From Pilaira anomala (taxonomy: Eukaryota > Mucoromycota > Mucoromycetes > Mucorales > Mucoraceae), in the NCBI GenBank assembly GCA_025716855.1, contig JAIXMQ010000013.1, positions 1-64,000 of the forward strand: DNA of 64,000 bases, written 5' to 3'. The stretch's first letter is position 1. Each line of letters starts with the position of its first letter. The notes beneath the pieces were generated by a model. That model saw only the letters and a list, made by a program, of their open reading frames with translations, did no database searches and was not told where the DNA came from. The translations under genes and the position numbers were made by a program. Positions 1-9,971 of the stretch are shown here, piece by piece.

Positions 1-1
1 T

Positions 2-221
2 GATGATATGAGTATGGGTGAAGTTGAAGCTCCTGGTAGACCCAATACTACACCTGAAGTAACTCACAAACCCTGTCGATCTCAAATCCAAAATTATTTG
101 TAGACACTGTGGGCTAGTAGGGCATCAACGCACTACATCATCCAATAATTACCTCATGAATCCCAAGAATATCAATAACAATCAGCAACTTCCAAGTTCT
201 GGTGATCCCATGGAACTATAA
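2..221 (+). pseudogene. LINE ORF1 C-terminal remnant, frameshifted, zinc knuckle
   Basis: Frame 2 is open from the window edge to a stop at 101-103 and reads acidic/Pro-rich (GEVEAPGRPNTTPEV). Frame 3 continues from about position 63 to a TAA at 219-221 and contains CRHCGLVGHQRTTS at 99-140, a C-x2-C-x4-H knuckle whose fourth ligand position is Ser rather than Cys. The simplest reading is one ORF1 with an indel near 63-85. Its stop lies 80 nt before the open ORF2 frame. Gag-like ORF1 proteins of L1-type LINEs bind element RNA; this copy looks broken. Confidence 0.6.
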
Positions 222-300
222 GTTCCTACCTTTATTGATTTTAAATATGAATATGATGGAAAATAATAATAATATTCTACTAATAATTTTAATTATTTAA

Positions 301-3300
301 CCAATTCCACTTAACCTTAATAATGACAATGATCCCATTGTTGATCCTGCTTCTTCTACTTTTACTACTGACTTTAACCTACCGGATTCCTCTACCTCTT
401 CTACTACTTTTCGTATTGGTACTCTGAACTGTCGCGGCTTGCCCAAGACAGCTTCTCCCTCTACAAGAAAACAATTTATTCACCACCTTCGTACTCGTTC
501 CCTCGACTTGTTAGCACTTCAAGAAACTCATGCGTCGACTACATCACTCCAAGAAATATTCCATACCCAGTTCCAAGCTTCTTCCAGTCTCTGGTCTGCT
601 CATTGTGGTCTGGTATCTTTTTCTTCTCATATTAAATTTTCTAACTCTTTCATTAGTCCCTGTGAGCGTGTTATATCTACCACTGTCTCTCATACTTCTA
701 ATTTATTCGACCCAATAACCATCACAGTTGTTTACTTTCCAGCTTCTCGTGCCACAAGGTTCTCTTTTCTTTCTGACTTACAACAAAAATATAGTGATAT
801 CTTTCCTTACTCTCCATCTCGTACCATTTTATTGGGTGATTTCAACTACACCTATAGTTATCATTCTTCTACAGGTCGTACTAGACAAGCCCCGTCTTCT
901 TGGTTATCCTACACTGACACCAACTTCACAGATGGTATTACCTTGCCTGGCTCAGTATCAGCATCTACTTTTCAAAGAGGATTGTCTCAATCATGCATTG
1001 ACTATATATTTGTTACCACTGACCTTATCTCTTCAATTGATTATGACAGATGCTCTACCAAATATATCCATCCTGGATGGTCAGATCATTTTCTGTTATC
1101 ATGTCAACTTATACTTCAAGCTCCTATCTCTAATTATACTTCTGCTACTGCTGTTGGTAAAGGGATTTGGAGGGCTCATCCGTCACTGGCTAAGAATAAA
1201 GCTTTTAAAAAACGATTGAATTTGGCTCTCACTGACTGTGTCCAATCTCTTGATACTAGTCTTGGCGCCGCTGAGAAATGGGAAAACCTTAAACAATGCA
1301 CTGCTAATGTTTGTCGTTCTTTTTCTCGCCGTCAAAATTTTAATCTTGTTAAAGCAGAGGACTTACTTCATAAAAAACGATCTGGTCTATCCAAAAAGTT
1401 GCTTCTGGATCCGACTTTGCTTAACATTTTATCACCTCAGTTGAAAATTGTAGAACAGCAACTTTCTTCGATTCAACAATATCATGTGGAAACACTTGCG
1501 TTGAGATCTGGAATTCGTTGGCGTGAATATGGTGAAGTTTCTGCTGGCTATCTGAAAAGAACGATTGCCTCTCGTAATTCTCGTCAAATCATTCCCCCTC
1601 TTATTCATCCTGTAACCCAATCTACTTGTTCGTCTAAAGAAGAAATGTTGGATACTGCTTCTTTGTTTTATCAAGATTTATATACACCAGAGGAGGTCAA
1701 TCAAGAAGCTATTGATGAAATATTATCATCTCTCCCTAATACTGTAAGACTTTCTACCTCTGAAGCTGAATCGGTCATTGCTCCAATTACTTTTTCTGAT
1801 TTAGAATTTGCTTTCTCCCGTACTCCAAAGAAGTCTTCTCCTGGTCTTGACGGTCTCCCATATGCTATTATACGGCTAATTGTCATACACCCAGACTGTC
1901 GTGAAATCGTCTTGGCCACCTACAATAATGCTCTCTCATTTGCTGATATCCCTGACTCATGGCTTAAATCGTGTGTCACTTTATTAGCTAAGAAAGGCCT
2001 TCTAGATTCTTTGAAAAACTGGCGTCCTGTTTCACTTATCAATACTGATGCAAAAGTTTTCACTAGAATTCTGAGCTCTCGTATTATTGCTACTGCTGAT
2101 GATCTAATTAATCCATTTCAAACAGGTTTCGTTAGAGGCAGATTCATTGCTGATAATGGTTTGTTAATGAAATTAATCATGGAACACTCTCGGTTTTCAA
2201 ACTCTTCAAGCATCGGTTTGCTATTGGATCAAGAAAAAGCATACGATCGGGTTCACCCTATGTATCTCCGAGCTGTCCTCGTTCGTTTTGGATTTCCTCT
2301 TCCTCTTGTTGACTGTATAGATAAACTCTTTTTTGGTACTCGGCTTCAGATCAACGTCAATGGATTCTTGACTAAAAGTATTCCTCAACTTCGTGGTCTT
2401 AAACAGGGTGATCCACTGAGTCCTATCTTATTTAATTTGGCTTTTGAGCCACTACTCAGAAGTATTCAGAATGATATCTTGATACAAGGCTATGCCTTAC
2501 CTCAATCAATTTCTGGTCCTCAATTTCAAGAAATTTTGACTAATCCGGTAAAATTGCTTGCATATGCAGATGACGTTATATGTCTCTTGAATTCTCCTTT
2601 TGAACTGGATCGTCTTCAATCTCATCTATCTTTATATTCACAAGCATCGAACGCCCGAATCAATTTTAATAAAACAGAGGCAATATCCTTGTCTGGTTCC
2701 TCTACCATCTATAACTCGCTTTGGCGTAGGGTTCTAACTTCTTACGATATATCCACCTGGCAGGATTGTCACTCGACTCTACCGGTTATATATCTTGGCT
2801 TTCCTTTATGTTCATCAATATCACAACGTAACTGTTTCCTTGATATTATTCTGGCTAAAATCAAAATTGCTTGTGACATTCATCGTCAAAGGTCATTGTC
2901 TGTTCGAGGACGATCTACTGTGCTCAATTCACTCATCCTTAGCAAACTTTGGCATGTTCTTCGAGTGTTATCTGTACCAGCTTCCTTCTTTCGGTCCGTT
3001 CAATCTATAATTTCACAATTTGTTAACTTTCGAATTTTTCCAAAAATCAGCTTTACTACTATTTGCTTACCACGGTCATTAGGAGGTTTAGGTCTTCTCA
3101 ATCCTACCATCCAGCAAGCTGCACTTCAAATACGGTGGTTACAACCTATCCTATCTACTCCAACTTATGAACTTTCATCTAGTCAAGCTCCTATTGCTGG
3201 TTCAATTGTACTGTCACGTCTACTTAGTTTCCTTTATTCACAAGTTGAGTTGTATTCTGACGGTCACTCGTATCATACACCTGCTGTACAATTAGATCAT

Positions 3301-4398
3301 CGATTTTTCTTCTTGTTTCCTCTTCGTCGGCCTTCTTATGTCAAACAATTAACTAGTTCCTTATTCTTACTTTTTAAAGCTATCGATCTTCTTCCTCACA
3401 ATTTCGCGGATGTTGTTGCTAGCGCTGCCACTTGTTTGGAAATTCCATTGTCTTCTCTGGTCCTCTCACCTGATAATTTGAGCCGATCCACGGCGTCTCT
3501 CATTAGTAACACTACATATACGTTCAATACCGATAGACAAAATTGCCTTCGACCTCTTAATGCTACTGAATTTTCTTATTCCCCAAGACTAGCTAAAACC
3601 TTTCTTCGACAAGTATCTAAAAATGAAATTATTCTAGCCCCTTTTTTTATTCGATGCTTTATTCCTGCTGAATTTGCTGGTTACGGTCGACATCCTTTTA
3701 TTCAAGTCTCCAATCACCAAACTATCAATATAGTTCCATTCATACGAGCTATTGGTTTTCTTCGCTACCTCGACTGTCCGTCTGAGCCTTTCACTACCCA
3801 GCAGTTCCGTCGACTATGTTCACCTCAATCTCCTCATCGTCCTTTACTGCCACCACCTTACTCTCCAAAGCTTTCTTTCCCATGGTCCCAGTTTTGGTTG
3901 CTGCCATTATCACATTCGTGTCGAAATATTTGGTATCGTTTAATTCACAACAAATTTCCTCATCACTCGCTCCTCCATAGATTCATGCCTGATCATTTTC
4001 CAACGCCTTCTTGCCCTATTTGTAGAGATCCTGAGGAATCCTTGTCTCACTTTCTCTTCACATGTCCATCCAAGTTACAAGTGTGGCAACATATGTGGAA
4101 AACATATATTGATCCCTCTGACTCCACCTTTTCACTGGATCAACTCACTTTTATCCTCCATACTCTACAGATCACTCCTCATCTCATCACAACAGCGGTT
4201 ACCGCTCCACTAACGGCTTTTGCGGCTACCCTTGAAGCAATTTGGTTGTCCCATTGGACCTCTGTATTCAACGACGTCCCATTTACCACAGCCAACACCA
4301 TCTCTCTCCTCACAAGTATCTTTCTCCGAATGCGTCAAGAATCCTTTATGCAGAAAGGTATTCCTCATGCTCCTCTCCCTCCTCTTATGACAAACTAG
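301..4398 (+). CDS. LINE ORF2: endonuclease/reverse transcriptase
   Basis: An open frame of about 1365 codons. N-terminal endonuclease motifs are present: TLNCRGL (about 421), LALQETH (about 511), LLGDFN (about 830), IDYIF and WSDH (about 1080). Reverse transcriptase motifs follow: SPGLDGLPYA, NWRPVSLINTDAK, QTGFVRGRF, LLLDQEKAYDRV, GLKQGDPLSPILFN and the catalytic YADD at 2563-2574. Near the end an IWYR block precedes a C-x2-C-x8-H-x4-C motif at about 4012-4065. The product would nick target DNA and copy element RNA in place. There is no ATG between the in-frame stop TAA (298-300) and the endonuclease motifs; an ATG at 247 lies before that stop. The N terminus is therefore probably mutated, although all catalytic motifs survive. 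Confidence 0.93.
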   Translation, partial: PIPLNLNNDNDPIVDPASSTFTTDFNLPDSSTSSTTFRIGTLNCRGLPKTASPSTRKQFIHHLRTRSLDLLALQETHASTTSLQEIFHTQFQASSSLWSAHCGLVSFSSHIKFSNSFISPCERVISTTVSHTSNLFDPITITVVYFPASRATRFSFLSDLQQKYSDIFPYSPSRTILLGDFNYTYSYHSSTGRTRQAPSSWLSYTDTNFTDGITLPGSVSASTFQRGLSQSCIDYIFVTTDLISSIDYDRCSTKYIHPGWSDHFLLSCQLILQAPISNYTSATAVGKGIWRAHPSLAKNKAFKKRLNLALTDCVQSLDTSLGAAEKWENLKQCTANVCRSFSRRQNFNLVKAEDLLHKKRSGLSKKLLLDPTLLNILSPQLKIVEQQLSSIQQYHVETLALRSGIRWREYGEVSAGYLKRTIASRNSRQIIPPLIHPVTQSTCSSKEEMLDTASLFYQDLYTPEEVNQEAIDEILSSLPNTVRLSTSEAESVIAPITFSDLEFAFSRTPKKSSPGLDGLPYAIIRLIVIHPDCREIVLATYNNALSFADIPDSWLKSCVTLLAKKGLLDSLKNWRPVSLINTDAKVFTRILSSRIIATADDLINPFQTGFVRGRFIADNGLLMKLIMEHSRFSNSSSIGLLLDQEKAYDRVHPMYLRAVLVRFGFPLPLVDCIDKLFFGTRLQINVNGFLTKSIPQLRGLKQGDPLSPILFNLAFEPLLRSIQNDILIQGYALPQSISGPQFQEILTNPVKLLAYADDVICLLNSPFELDRLQSHLSLYSQASNARINFNKTEAISLSGSSTIYNSLWRRVLTSYDISTWQDCHSTLPVIYLGFPLCSSISQRNCFLDIILAKIKIACDIHRQRSLSVRGRSTVLNSLILSKLWHVLRVLSVPASFFRSVQSIISQFVNFRIFPKISFTTICLPRSLGGLGLLNPTIQQAALQIRWLQPILSTPTYELSSSQAPIAGSIVLSRLLSFLYSQVELYSDGHSYHTPAVQLDHRFFFLFPLRRPSYVKQLTSSLFLLFKAIDLLPHNFADVVASAATCLEIPLSSLVLSPDNLSRSTASLISNTTYTFNTDRQNCLRPLNATEFSYSPRLAKTFLRQVSKNEIILAPFFIRCFIPAEFAGYGRHPFIQVSNHQTINIVPFIRAIGFLRYLDCPSEPFTTQQFRRLCSPQSPHRPLLPPPYSPKLSFPWSQFWLLPLSHSCRNIWYRLIHNKFPHHSLLHRFMPDHFPTPSCPICRDPEESLSHFLFTCPSKLQVWQHMWKTYIDPSDSTFSLDQLTFILHTLQITPHLITTAVTAPLTAFAATLEAIWLSHWTSVFNDVPFTTANTISLLTSIFLRMRQESFMQKGIPHAPLPPLMTN

Positions 4399-4445
4399 TT
4401 TCTCTCGGGTCTCTTCCTTGTTATTTCTCATTTTATTTTCACTTA

Positions 4446-4448
<3 letters not shown>

Positions 4449-4488
<40 letters not shown>
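4449..4488 (+). repeat. Poly(A) tail of the plus-strand LINE
   Basis: Forty consecutive A residues 51 nt after the ORF2 stop mark the 3' end of the retrotransposed copy. The sequence that follows belongs to the opposite-strand LINE relic. A tail this long with no interruptions suggests fairly recent insertion. Confidence 0.9.
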
Positions 4489-4492
<4 letters not shown>

Positions 4493-4560
4493 CCATACTT
4501 GAATAACCCTAAAAACCCAAAAACACAGTTGTGACTATTCCTTTAATTTTCACTAATAAA

Positions 4561-5787
4561 TCAGAGACTCTGTCTCCATATAAACAAAAAAATTTCTTCT
4601 TGTAAATGGTCATTCCAAAACCAACGCCATTCTTTTTTTCTATGTGATTGTACACCAACACTATTGTCAAGTGCATTGTAGATTGATTCACAAAGTGCAG
4701 TATAAATGTGGTCCAAGTTTGGTGCAGAATGTAAAAGAAGTGGAAGAAGACATGACCTAGCATTTTGTATAAATTTTGTTCTATATTTATATTGATACTT
4801 ACAATCTTGTTCTTTCTTATCAATAACAGCTTGCTGATACTGCCTATGGCATTCGTCCTCAATTTGGTTCATAAGCACACTCAAATGACTTAACTCATGA
4901 GAGGGATCGTTTTCAAGGAAGTATGTTTGTGAAGATATTGTACGAGGCATATAATTTTTTAACCTTTTTAATTTCCATATGCGTCTAGGCGCTTCTTGGT
5001 CAGTATTATTAGTTGGAGGAGTAAAGGAGTGTGTAAAAGTGAATGTGATGAGTTTATGGTCGGAACCATGGTGAGACTCGGTGGAAATGTGCATAGATGG
5101 ATTAATGAGTGTATGTGTTGGTGGTGATAAAAAAAAATCAATGATACTTGATTTTTCACGATGACCAGCACCTGTCAAATAAGTTGGTACACCGTGGCAT
5201 AATTGTTGATTCCATAAGGTAAGACCATTATCTATAATTAATTTGGTAAAAAGTGAACCTCGTTCAGTAATACATGATACCTGTTGTCCTCCTCTTGTAG
5301 TAAAATCACCCGTAAGTGAGCCGAGACGAGAGTTGAAGTCACCGCATAAAATTATTTCATAAGTGGAATTTTCATATTCATCAATAAAGGATTGAACAAT
5401 ATCGATACATAATTGGTTGCTTAAGCGTGGTGGTAAGTAAAAACAGTGTATAACAAAGTTTTGAATTCTGCATGATATAGTGAATTTGTTGGATAAAGGA
5501 TTGTTGTTGATGATGGGGATAACTGGATAAGGAAAGTCTGGATTTACAATATAAGATAGACCATCTTGACCAGAATATTTACCAGGTGCTTGAATGCCAT
5601 AGGTGTTATAATTTTGCCAATGGGTATGTAGTTTTCTATTTTTTAATAACCATGTTTCTGTAATAAAAAGAATGTGAGTGTGTTCATGTAAATTTTGTAT
5701 TATATTATCAATTGAATCGGATGAAAGGCCATTAGCGTTCCATAAACCTATTTTTAAAAAAGAATGTGTTGTATTGTTCTCACTCAT
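4561..5787 (-). pseudogene. LINE ORF2 fragment: endonuclease domain only
   Basis: A 408-codon frame starting ATG at 5787. Endonuclease motifs are complete: IGLWNANGL, ILFITETWL, IILCGDFNSRLG, SSIIDFFLSPP and HHGSDHKLITF, the N/E/D/SDH set of LINE apurinic-type endonucleases. About 150 further residues follow, then a stop (TGA) at 4561; no reverse transcriptase motif is found before the junction with the other LINE at 4488. The start codon overlaps the ORF1 stop by ATGA (5784-5787), which would suit termination-reinitiation. The product could at most be an orphan nuclease domain; it is most likely a relic. Confidence 0.85.
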
Positions 5788-7798
5788 AAATCAGAAGTTG
5801 AGGGAGTGGGAAGATCTTTATTTGGTGAATCAAGCATTTGTATATCATCTTGATCATTTGTTGTTGTAGTAGGAGGAGTAGTAATAGTGTCAATATCAAT
5901 TGGGGTTGAATCCATTTGCGTATCTTCTTGTTCATCTGGAATGGTCGTAGTGGTGACGAATCCATTATTATTACTGTTATTGGTGGTGTTTTTAGAGGTG
6001 TTACCATTTTTTAAAATAGATTGTAATTGTTCAAGTGTAATTAATTTATCACGGAAAAAAGAACGTGCTACTGAATATCTTGCTGTGTAACGCATATTCT
6101 CTAATGCTCTCATCATGTTATTGTTCCAAATTTTCTTTGAGAGTACTAGTTTGTCCTCAGTTGATAAATTTTGGTGTTTAGGATCACGAATGTGAACTGG
6201 ATCCATGTGATTATAGGATGATAATATGATTTTAGCTGCTGAGAATTTTTCTGTAACTGTGTCCTTATATTTCTCATGTACGAGAATAGCGGCTGTATTC
6301 CAATCAGGACAATAAGCATCCAATATTTGAACGTTATCTAAACCTAAGAATGTTAATTTTTTACGTAATTCACCAGAACGCATGCGACGATGAACTGGCA
6401 CATAAATATATATAAAATTATTTGTATCTTCTTCTGTTCTTTCTTGGAAAATACGTTGTGCAATAACGAGATCTTTTTCAGTAGGCTTGTGAGACCTGTA
6501 ACGAACGTTTTTGGATTTGTTCTTTCTGTTAGATATATGTTGTAAATTTTGACCTGTTGAGAAGGCTGGGATGTAGAGGAAATTAGTTGATTTTCTGGAA
6601 AATCTTGGTTGTATTGGAAGCTTGTATTCCTAAAGAAAAAAGAGAAGGAGTAGTAGTAGTAGTGTTATCTTGTGATGAATTATTTATATTATTATTATTT
6701 TTTTTTATGTTGTTATTTTTTTCAATGTTTTTTGTGTTATCAATTTTTTCTGTATTTTTTGCATGCATGTTATTATTATTTTGTTTTGTTTTTTGAGCGT
6801 AGGTCTGTTCATTAAGTTTTTCAGCCTGCTTTTTAATTATGTTTTCTAATTGTGAAACCTTTTCTTTTAGGCTCATGTTTTCATCAATAAGACGTTGCAT
6901 TGTCTCTACTTTTTGTTCTAATAAAATAATCTATTTAAAATAAGATCATTATTAGTTTGTTCATTTTGCTGATAAGTGTGTTGTTGGATATGATATTGCT
7001 GGTTTTCAGCTAATTCAGCTGTAGGGGTGTTATTATGGCTGAAGAGATGCTGTTATTCATTTCTACATCATTATCAGATACATATTCCATTTCGACCTCG
7101 TCATAAATAGAAGTTTTTTCTTGTTGTTGCTGCATAATATCATTAGTGTTAATTATTGTGTGCTGATATACTTCATTTGTAATAGCTTCTTTTTGTGTTT
7201 GGACACCTGAAGCTAATGAAAGGGGTGCTTCAATTTGTGCGAGAGTAATAATTTGCTTACAACGTGTACATTTGAATTGTGGTCGTGGGAACTGTTACCA
7301 CTGGTATGACCATTGCGATTAATGGACCCAACGCCGTTACATTTTGGGACATGCGATAATCTGGCGATACTGATTATATAATTGCATTGTTTCTGCATCT
7401 GCTTTTGATTGCAGGTGTTGGCTTCCCATTAAGGGAGGAGAGTTAGGAGACTCTTGGGTTATTCCATTTCGTCTTGTAGCGTATGTACCTTGACTGGGTA
7501 CAACATAAGGGTTGATAATAGGAGTACCAGATGATGAACTGGATCCTGAAGTAGATGAGGAAAATAATTGTTGTTTAAGTCCTTTAGCGATGATGTTGTT
7601 ATTGTTGAGTCTTGTTTTTTGAATTTTTGTAATGTTTTTTTCAATTTTTTTGGGATTTTGTGTATTTTTTTGTGTGTTGATAATAGTGGATGGAGCACTA
7701 CTGTTAATTTCGATATCAATGGGGTTACCAGAACCTCCTTCAGGAGGGTGGGAATCCGATTTCAAATGACTCTCTTGGTGAGACATTGAGTTCTGCAT
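5784..7798 (-). pseudogene. LINE ORF1 relic with zinc ribbon and coiled coil, frameshifted
   Basis: Coding sense continues through at least five frame changes. From ATG 7798 a Ser/Asn-rich segment runs to CPK, where an extra A gives a premature stop near 7335. In the next frame it continues CNGVGSINRNGHTSG, then RPQFKCTRCKQI, together a C-x2-C...C-x2-C zinc ribbon. An acidic/Gln-rich stretch leads into a coiled coil (LEQKVETMQRLIDENMSLKE, about 6925-6865). A further shift near 6590 leads into a conserved basic domain (about 6590-5960; NVRYRSHKPTEKDLVIAQRI) and a low-complexity C terminus ending at the TGA at 5784-5786. Presumably a gag-like RNA-binding protein originally. Confidence 0.65.
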
Positions 7799-7925
7799 GT
7801 GTTAATGCAAAATAAATTGGTGTAAAAATAGTTATAGGGGTACAATCAGGTGAAAGAGTTGAGTTTAAAAAAAAATATATAAATACTGGATGATTTGCAA
7901 CGCGCGATTCAAAAAACCTACAGTT

Positions 7926-7999
7926 GGTTTCTTGGTGTAGTCGGTTATCACGTCTGCTTAACACGCAGACGGTCGCCAGTTCAAGTCTGGCAGAAATCA
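7926..7999 (+). tRNA. tRNA-Val(AAC)
   Basis: A 74-nt cloverleaf. The acceptor stem GGTTTCT/AGAAATC pairs fully (one G-T), the discriminator is A, the D arm is GTG/CAC, and the anticodon stem TCTGC/GCAGA encloses loop TTAACAC with anticodon AAC (valine). The T arm is GCCAG/CTGGC around TTCAAGT. Internal A and B box promoters for RNA polymerase III lie in the D and T arms. There is no intron, and short T runs follow. It lies 128 nt upstream of the start of the minus-strand LINE ORF1, in the opposite orientation. Confidence 0.95.
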
Positions 8000-8114
8000 A
8001 CTTTCTTTTGAAATTTTTTCATTTTGTTTCGTGAGACCTTTTCGTGATTTCTAAAAAGCTAAACTGCATATATATAAACGTATATGTATACAACAATATG
8101 TTTATAAGAATAAA

Positions 8115-8375
8115 AGAGATGATCTTTATTTTATTGAGTACAACTAATATTTATAATTTACAGGTAAAAAAATGAGTCTGTGTACCTGACAACCTTTGTA
8201 GTTTCTTATATTTTAGTAACATCGTGTTTTCTATAACGTGTTGTATAAGTAAAGGTATACAATAAATTGTTTAAGTGAATAGAGGATAATCTTTTGTTTA
8301 AATTGAATACAATTATTATTTATATCTTAATTACAGGTAACACAAATGCGTTGTGTTCCTGACAATAATATGTAG
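8115..8375 (+). repeat. Two diverged tandem copies each with a 28-nt hairpin
   Basis: Copy 1 (about 8115-8190) and copy 2 (about 8288-8363) align over about 80 nt and are offset by 173 nt. Each ends in a 28-nt segment starting CAGGTAA and ending CCTG (8161-8188 and 8334-8361), followed by ACAA. Copy 2 can fold into an 11-bp stem (CAGG/CCTG, AACACAA/TTGTGTT, loop ATGCG, one bulge). Copy 1 keeps only the outer CAGGTA/TACCTG pairing. Function is unknown; it could be a decayed repeat or a structured RNA. Confidence 0.5.
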
Positions 8376-8603
8376 AGTGTAGTGCTGTTAAATAAAAGAA
8401 GTTTGATAAAGAGAGTAGAGACGTAAACAACAGCTCCTGTTGATAAGTAAAACGACCTATATATAAAAAGTAAAGAAATAAAAAAAAAAATATTTTGTCT
8501 ATTTACATTGATGGATTCGAATGGTTTTCATTGAAAATTAAATAACTATAATAAAATAAAGTTGTTTGTCTTAAAGTTCAGTCTCATCAATAAAAAAGTA
8601 AAT

Positions 8604-8604
8604 A

Positions 8605-8646
<42 letters not shown>

Positions 8647-8655
8647 AAAAAAAAA
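8604..8655 (+). repeat. (AAT)n microsatellite running into poly(A)
   Basis: About ten AAT units followed by roughly 20 A residues. Simple repeat; it could be the tail of an old retroposed copy, but no body sequence is recognisable upstream. Confidence 0.85.
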
Positions 8656-9971
8656 TAGTTTATTATTACACGTTAAAATTATGATGCATAGTAGAGTTTT
8701 TCCTTTGGAGCTAAACGATTGTATTTTTGTGTATATGTAGCTATTTAACCACATCTCTCAGCATTGCACTGATGTAAATGCTTGTTGCTTTTGAGAGAGA
8801 TATCACTGTATATATAACTACTCATAGAATGCTTATGTAAAAAAAAAAAAAAAAAAAAAGATGTAGATAGGATTACACTGTACCTTGTTAAAATCAAAAC
8901 AGGTATCAATGCTAAATGTTTGTAGTGGACGTAGTATAATGCTTATAATTAGTGAGCCAATTCTTACAGTAGATATGTTCTTTGTGAACATGTAAATTAT
9001 AACAATAATTACTTATCTAAAAGGATGGGTCCCTTTTTTCTTATTTTCTGTAAAAGTAGGTTAATAAAAATAATATGATATTAGCCTAATTTTACCGCAA
9101 ATAAGAAAAAAAGAATTTATTCGTCTATTCGAGGAGGGCTGGTGTTTTTTTTTTGGAAATACAACACATAAGCCTTGGTTGAGAAGACTTAATTGCTTTT
9201 TAAAGTTACTAATCAGATGTATGTACCAGCCTAACTTACAATTCTACGATTCTAAATAGCTTAAAAATATCATTTTGTCAAATGATACAGAACTGGTATC
9301 TTATAAGGTAAATATTCAAATAACTAGATATCTGTTCCTTTTTTTTTATTACAAAAGTCTAATTTAAGATTTATTACTTGTCATAAATGAATAAGCATAG
9401 AAAAAGCTATTTCTTATTATTTAAGTATATTACTGTTAAATAATTTTTAAATGAAGTCCTTTTTATTAAATACTTTTGCGCAAATTGCGAAGTACAGAAA
9501 CATCAAAATACTTTTATGCAATAGCATAGGCGCTAATCTTAATTTTCGAAGAATAAGCAAGTATATAATGCGCTAAATCATACTCCGAGGTCTCTGGCTC
9601 AAATGAGGAATGTATTACAATGATTCAAAGTTATTTTTGAATTTTGCAGCCGTGTAACACACAACGTTGTTAAGCCTTCCAAACAATAAACAATATAAAA
9701 ATGAAGAAAAAAAAAAAACTAAGATTTGAATTTTTCAAATTTCACTTTTATCTTCAATTCATTCTTAATGGACCAGATATTTTTAGCAAACAATGAATCG
9801 TTCATGGCAGCGAATTTAATTAGAGCTTTGACAACTCCTACACTTATACCTTCTATCATATATAGGTATCTAGATTAAATACATTTGTTATCTTTATCTA
9901 AAAAAACGAAGAAAGACTTACTTTTGCTATTTAAAAAAGTGTTATAGGCGGTATACTTACAATTGTCATTT

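Larger units (their letters stand above)
1..4488 (+). mobile_element. L1-like LINE (non-LTR) retrotransposon, 5' end outside window
   Basis: The element holds, in order, the C-terminal end of an ORF1 with a CCHC-like knuckle (frameshifted), a long ORF2 with apurinic-type endonuclease, reverse transcriptase and a C-terminal Cys/His motif, a short 3' UTR and a 40-nt poly(A) tail. This is the layout of L1-clade LINEs; L1-like elements with this design (Grem-LINE1) are known from pericentromeres of Mucor, so relatedness is plausible but not shown here. The 5' end lies left of the window, so a target-site duplication cannot be checked. The ORF1 frameshift and a stop in the ORF2 leader suggest this copy is not autonomous. 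Confidence 0.93.
4489..7900 (-). mobile_element. Minus-strand LINE relic, 5' half only
   Basis: Read on the minus strand this segment holds ORF1 (7798 to 5784, several frameshifts) and the endonuclease part of ORF2 (5787 to 4561). The reverse transcriptase part is missing and the sequence ends where the plus-strand LINE's poly(A) begins. Protein sequences differ clearly from the plus-strand element, so it is another LINE lineage. Loss of the 3' half while keeping the 5' half is opposite to ordinary 5' truncation and fits interruption by the younger LINE. The exact outer boundary near 7800-7920 is not defined. Confidence 0.8.
8000..9971. other. Intergenic, AT-rich, no gene recognised
   Basis: No coding frame with recognisable protein sense was found on either strand. 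It contains a diverged tandem repeat with hairpins (8115-8375), an (AAT)n/poly(A) tract (8604-8655), an imperfect hairpin at about 8752-8810 (TCTCTCA pairs with TGAGAGA, with GCATT/AATGC inside), and A/T runs. A possible extra upstream exon of the next gene (9804-9865) cannot be excluded. Confidence 0.6.

Noticed and set aside
4516..4534. TAACCCTAA-like telomeric motif beside the LINE junction (about 4504-4512)
   Set aside because: Only about one and a half TTAGGG-type units occur, with no tandem array; this is too short to suggest a telomere or telomere seed.
7740..8000. Minus-strand frame reading MISARLELATVCVLSRRDNR
   Set aside because: It is the antisense of the tRNA-Val gene plus LINE leader; a well-known spurious protein type.
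8752..8810. H/ACA-like or snoRNA-like hairpin
   Set aside because: A single imperfect stem with no convincing H, ACA, C or D boxes; kept only as a note in the intergenic entry.
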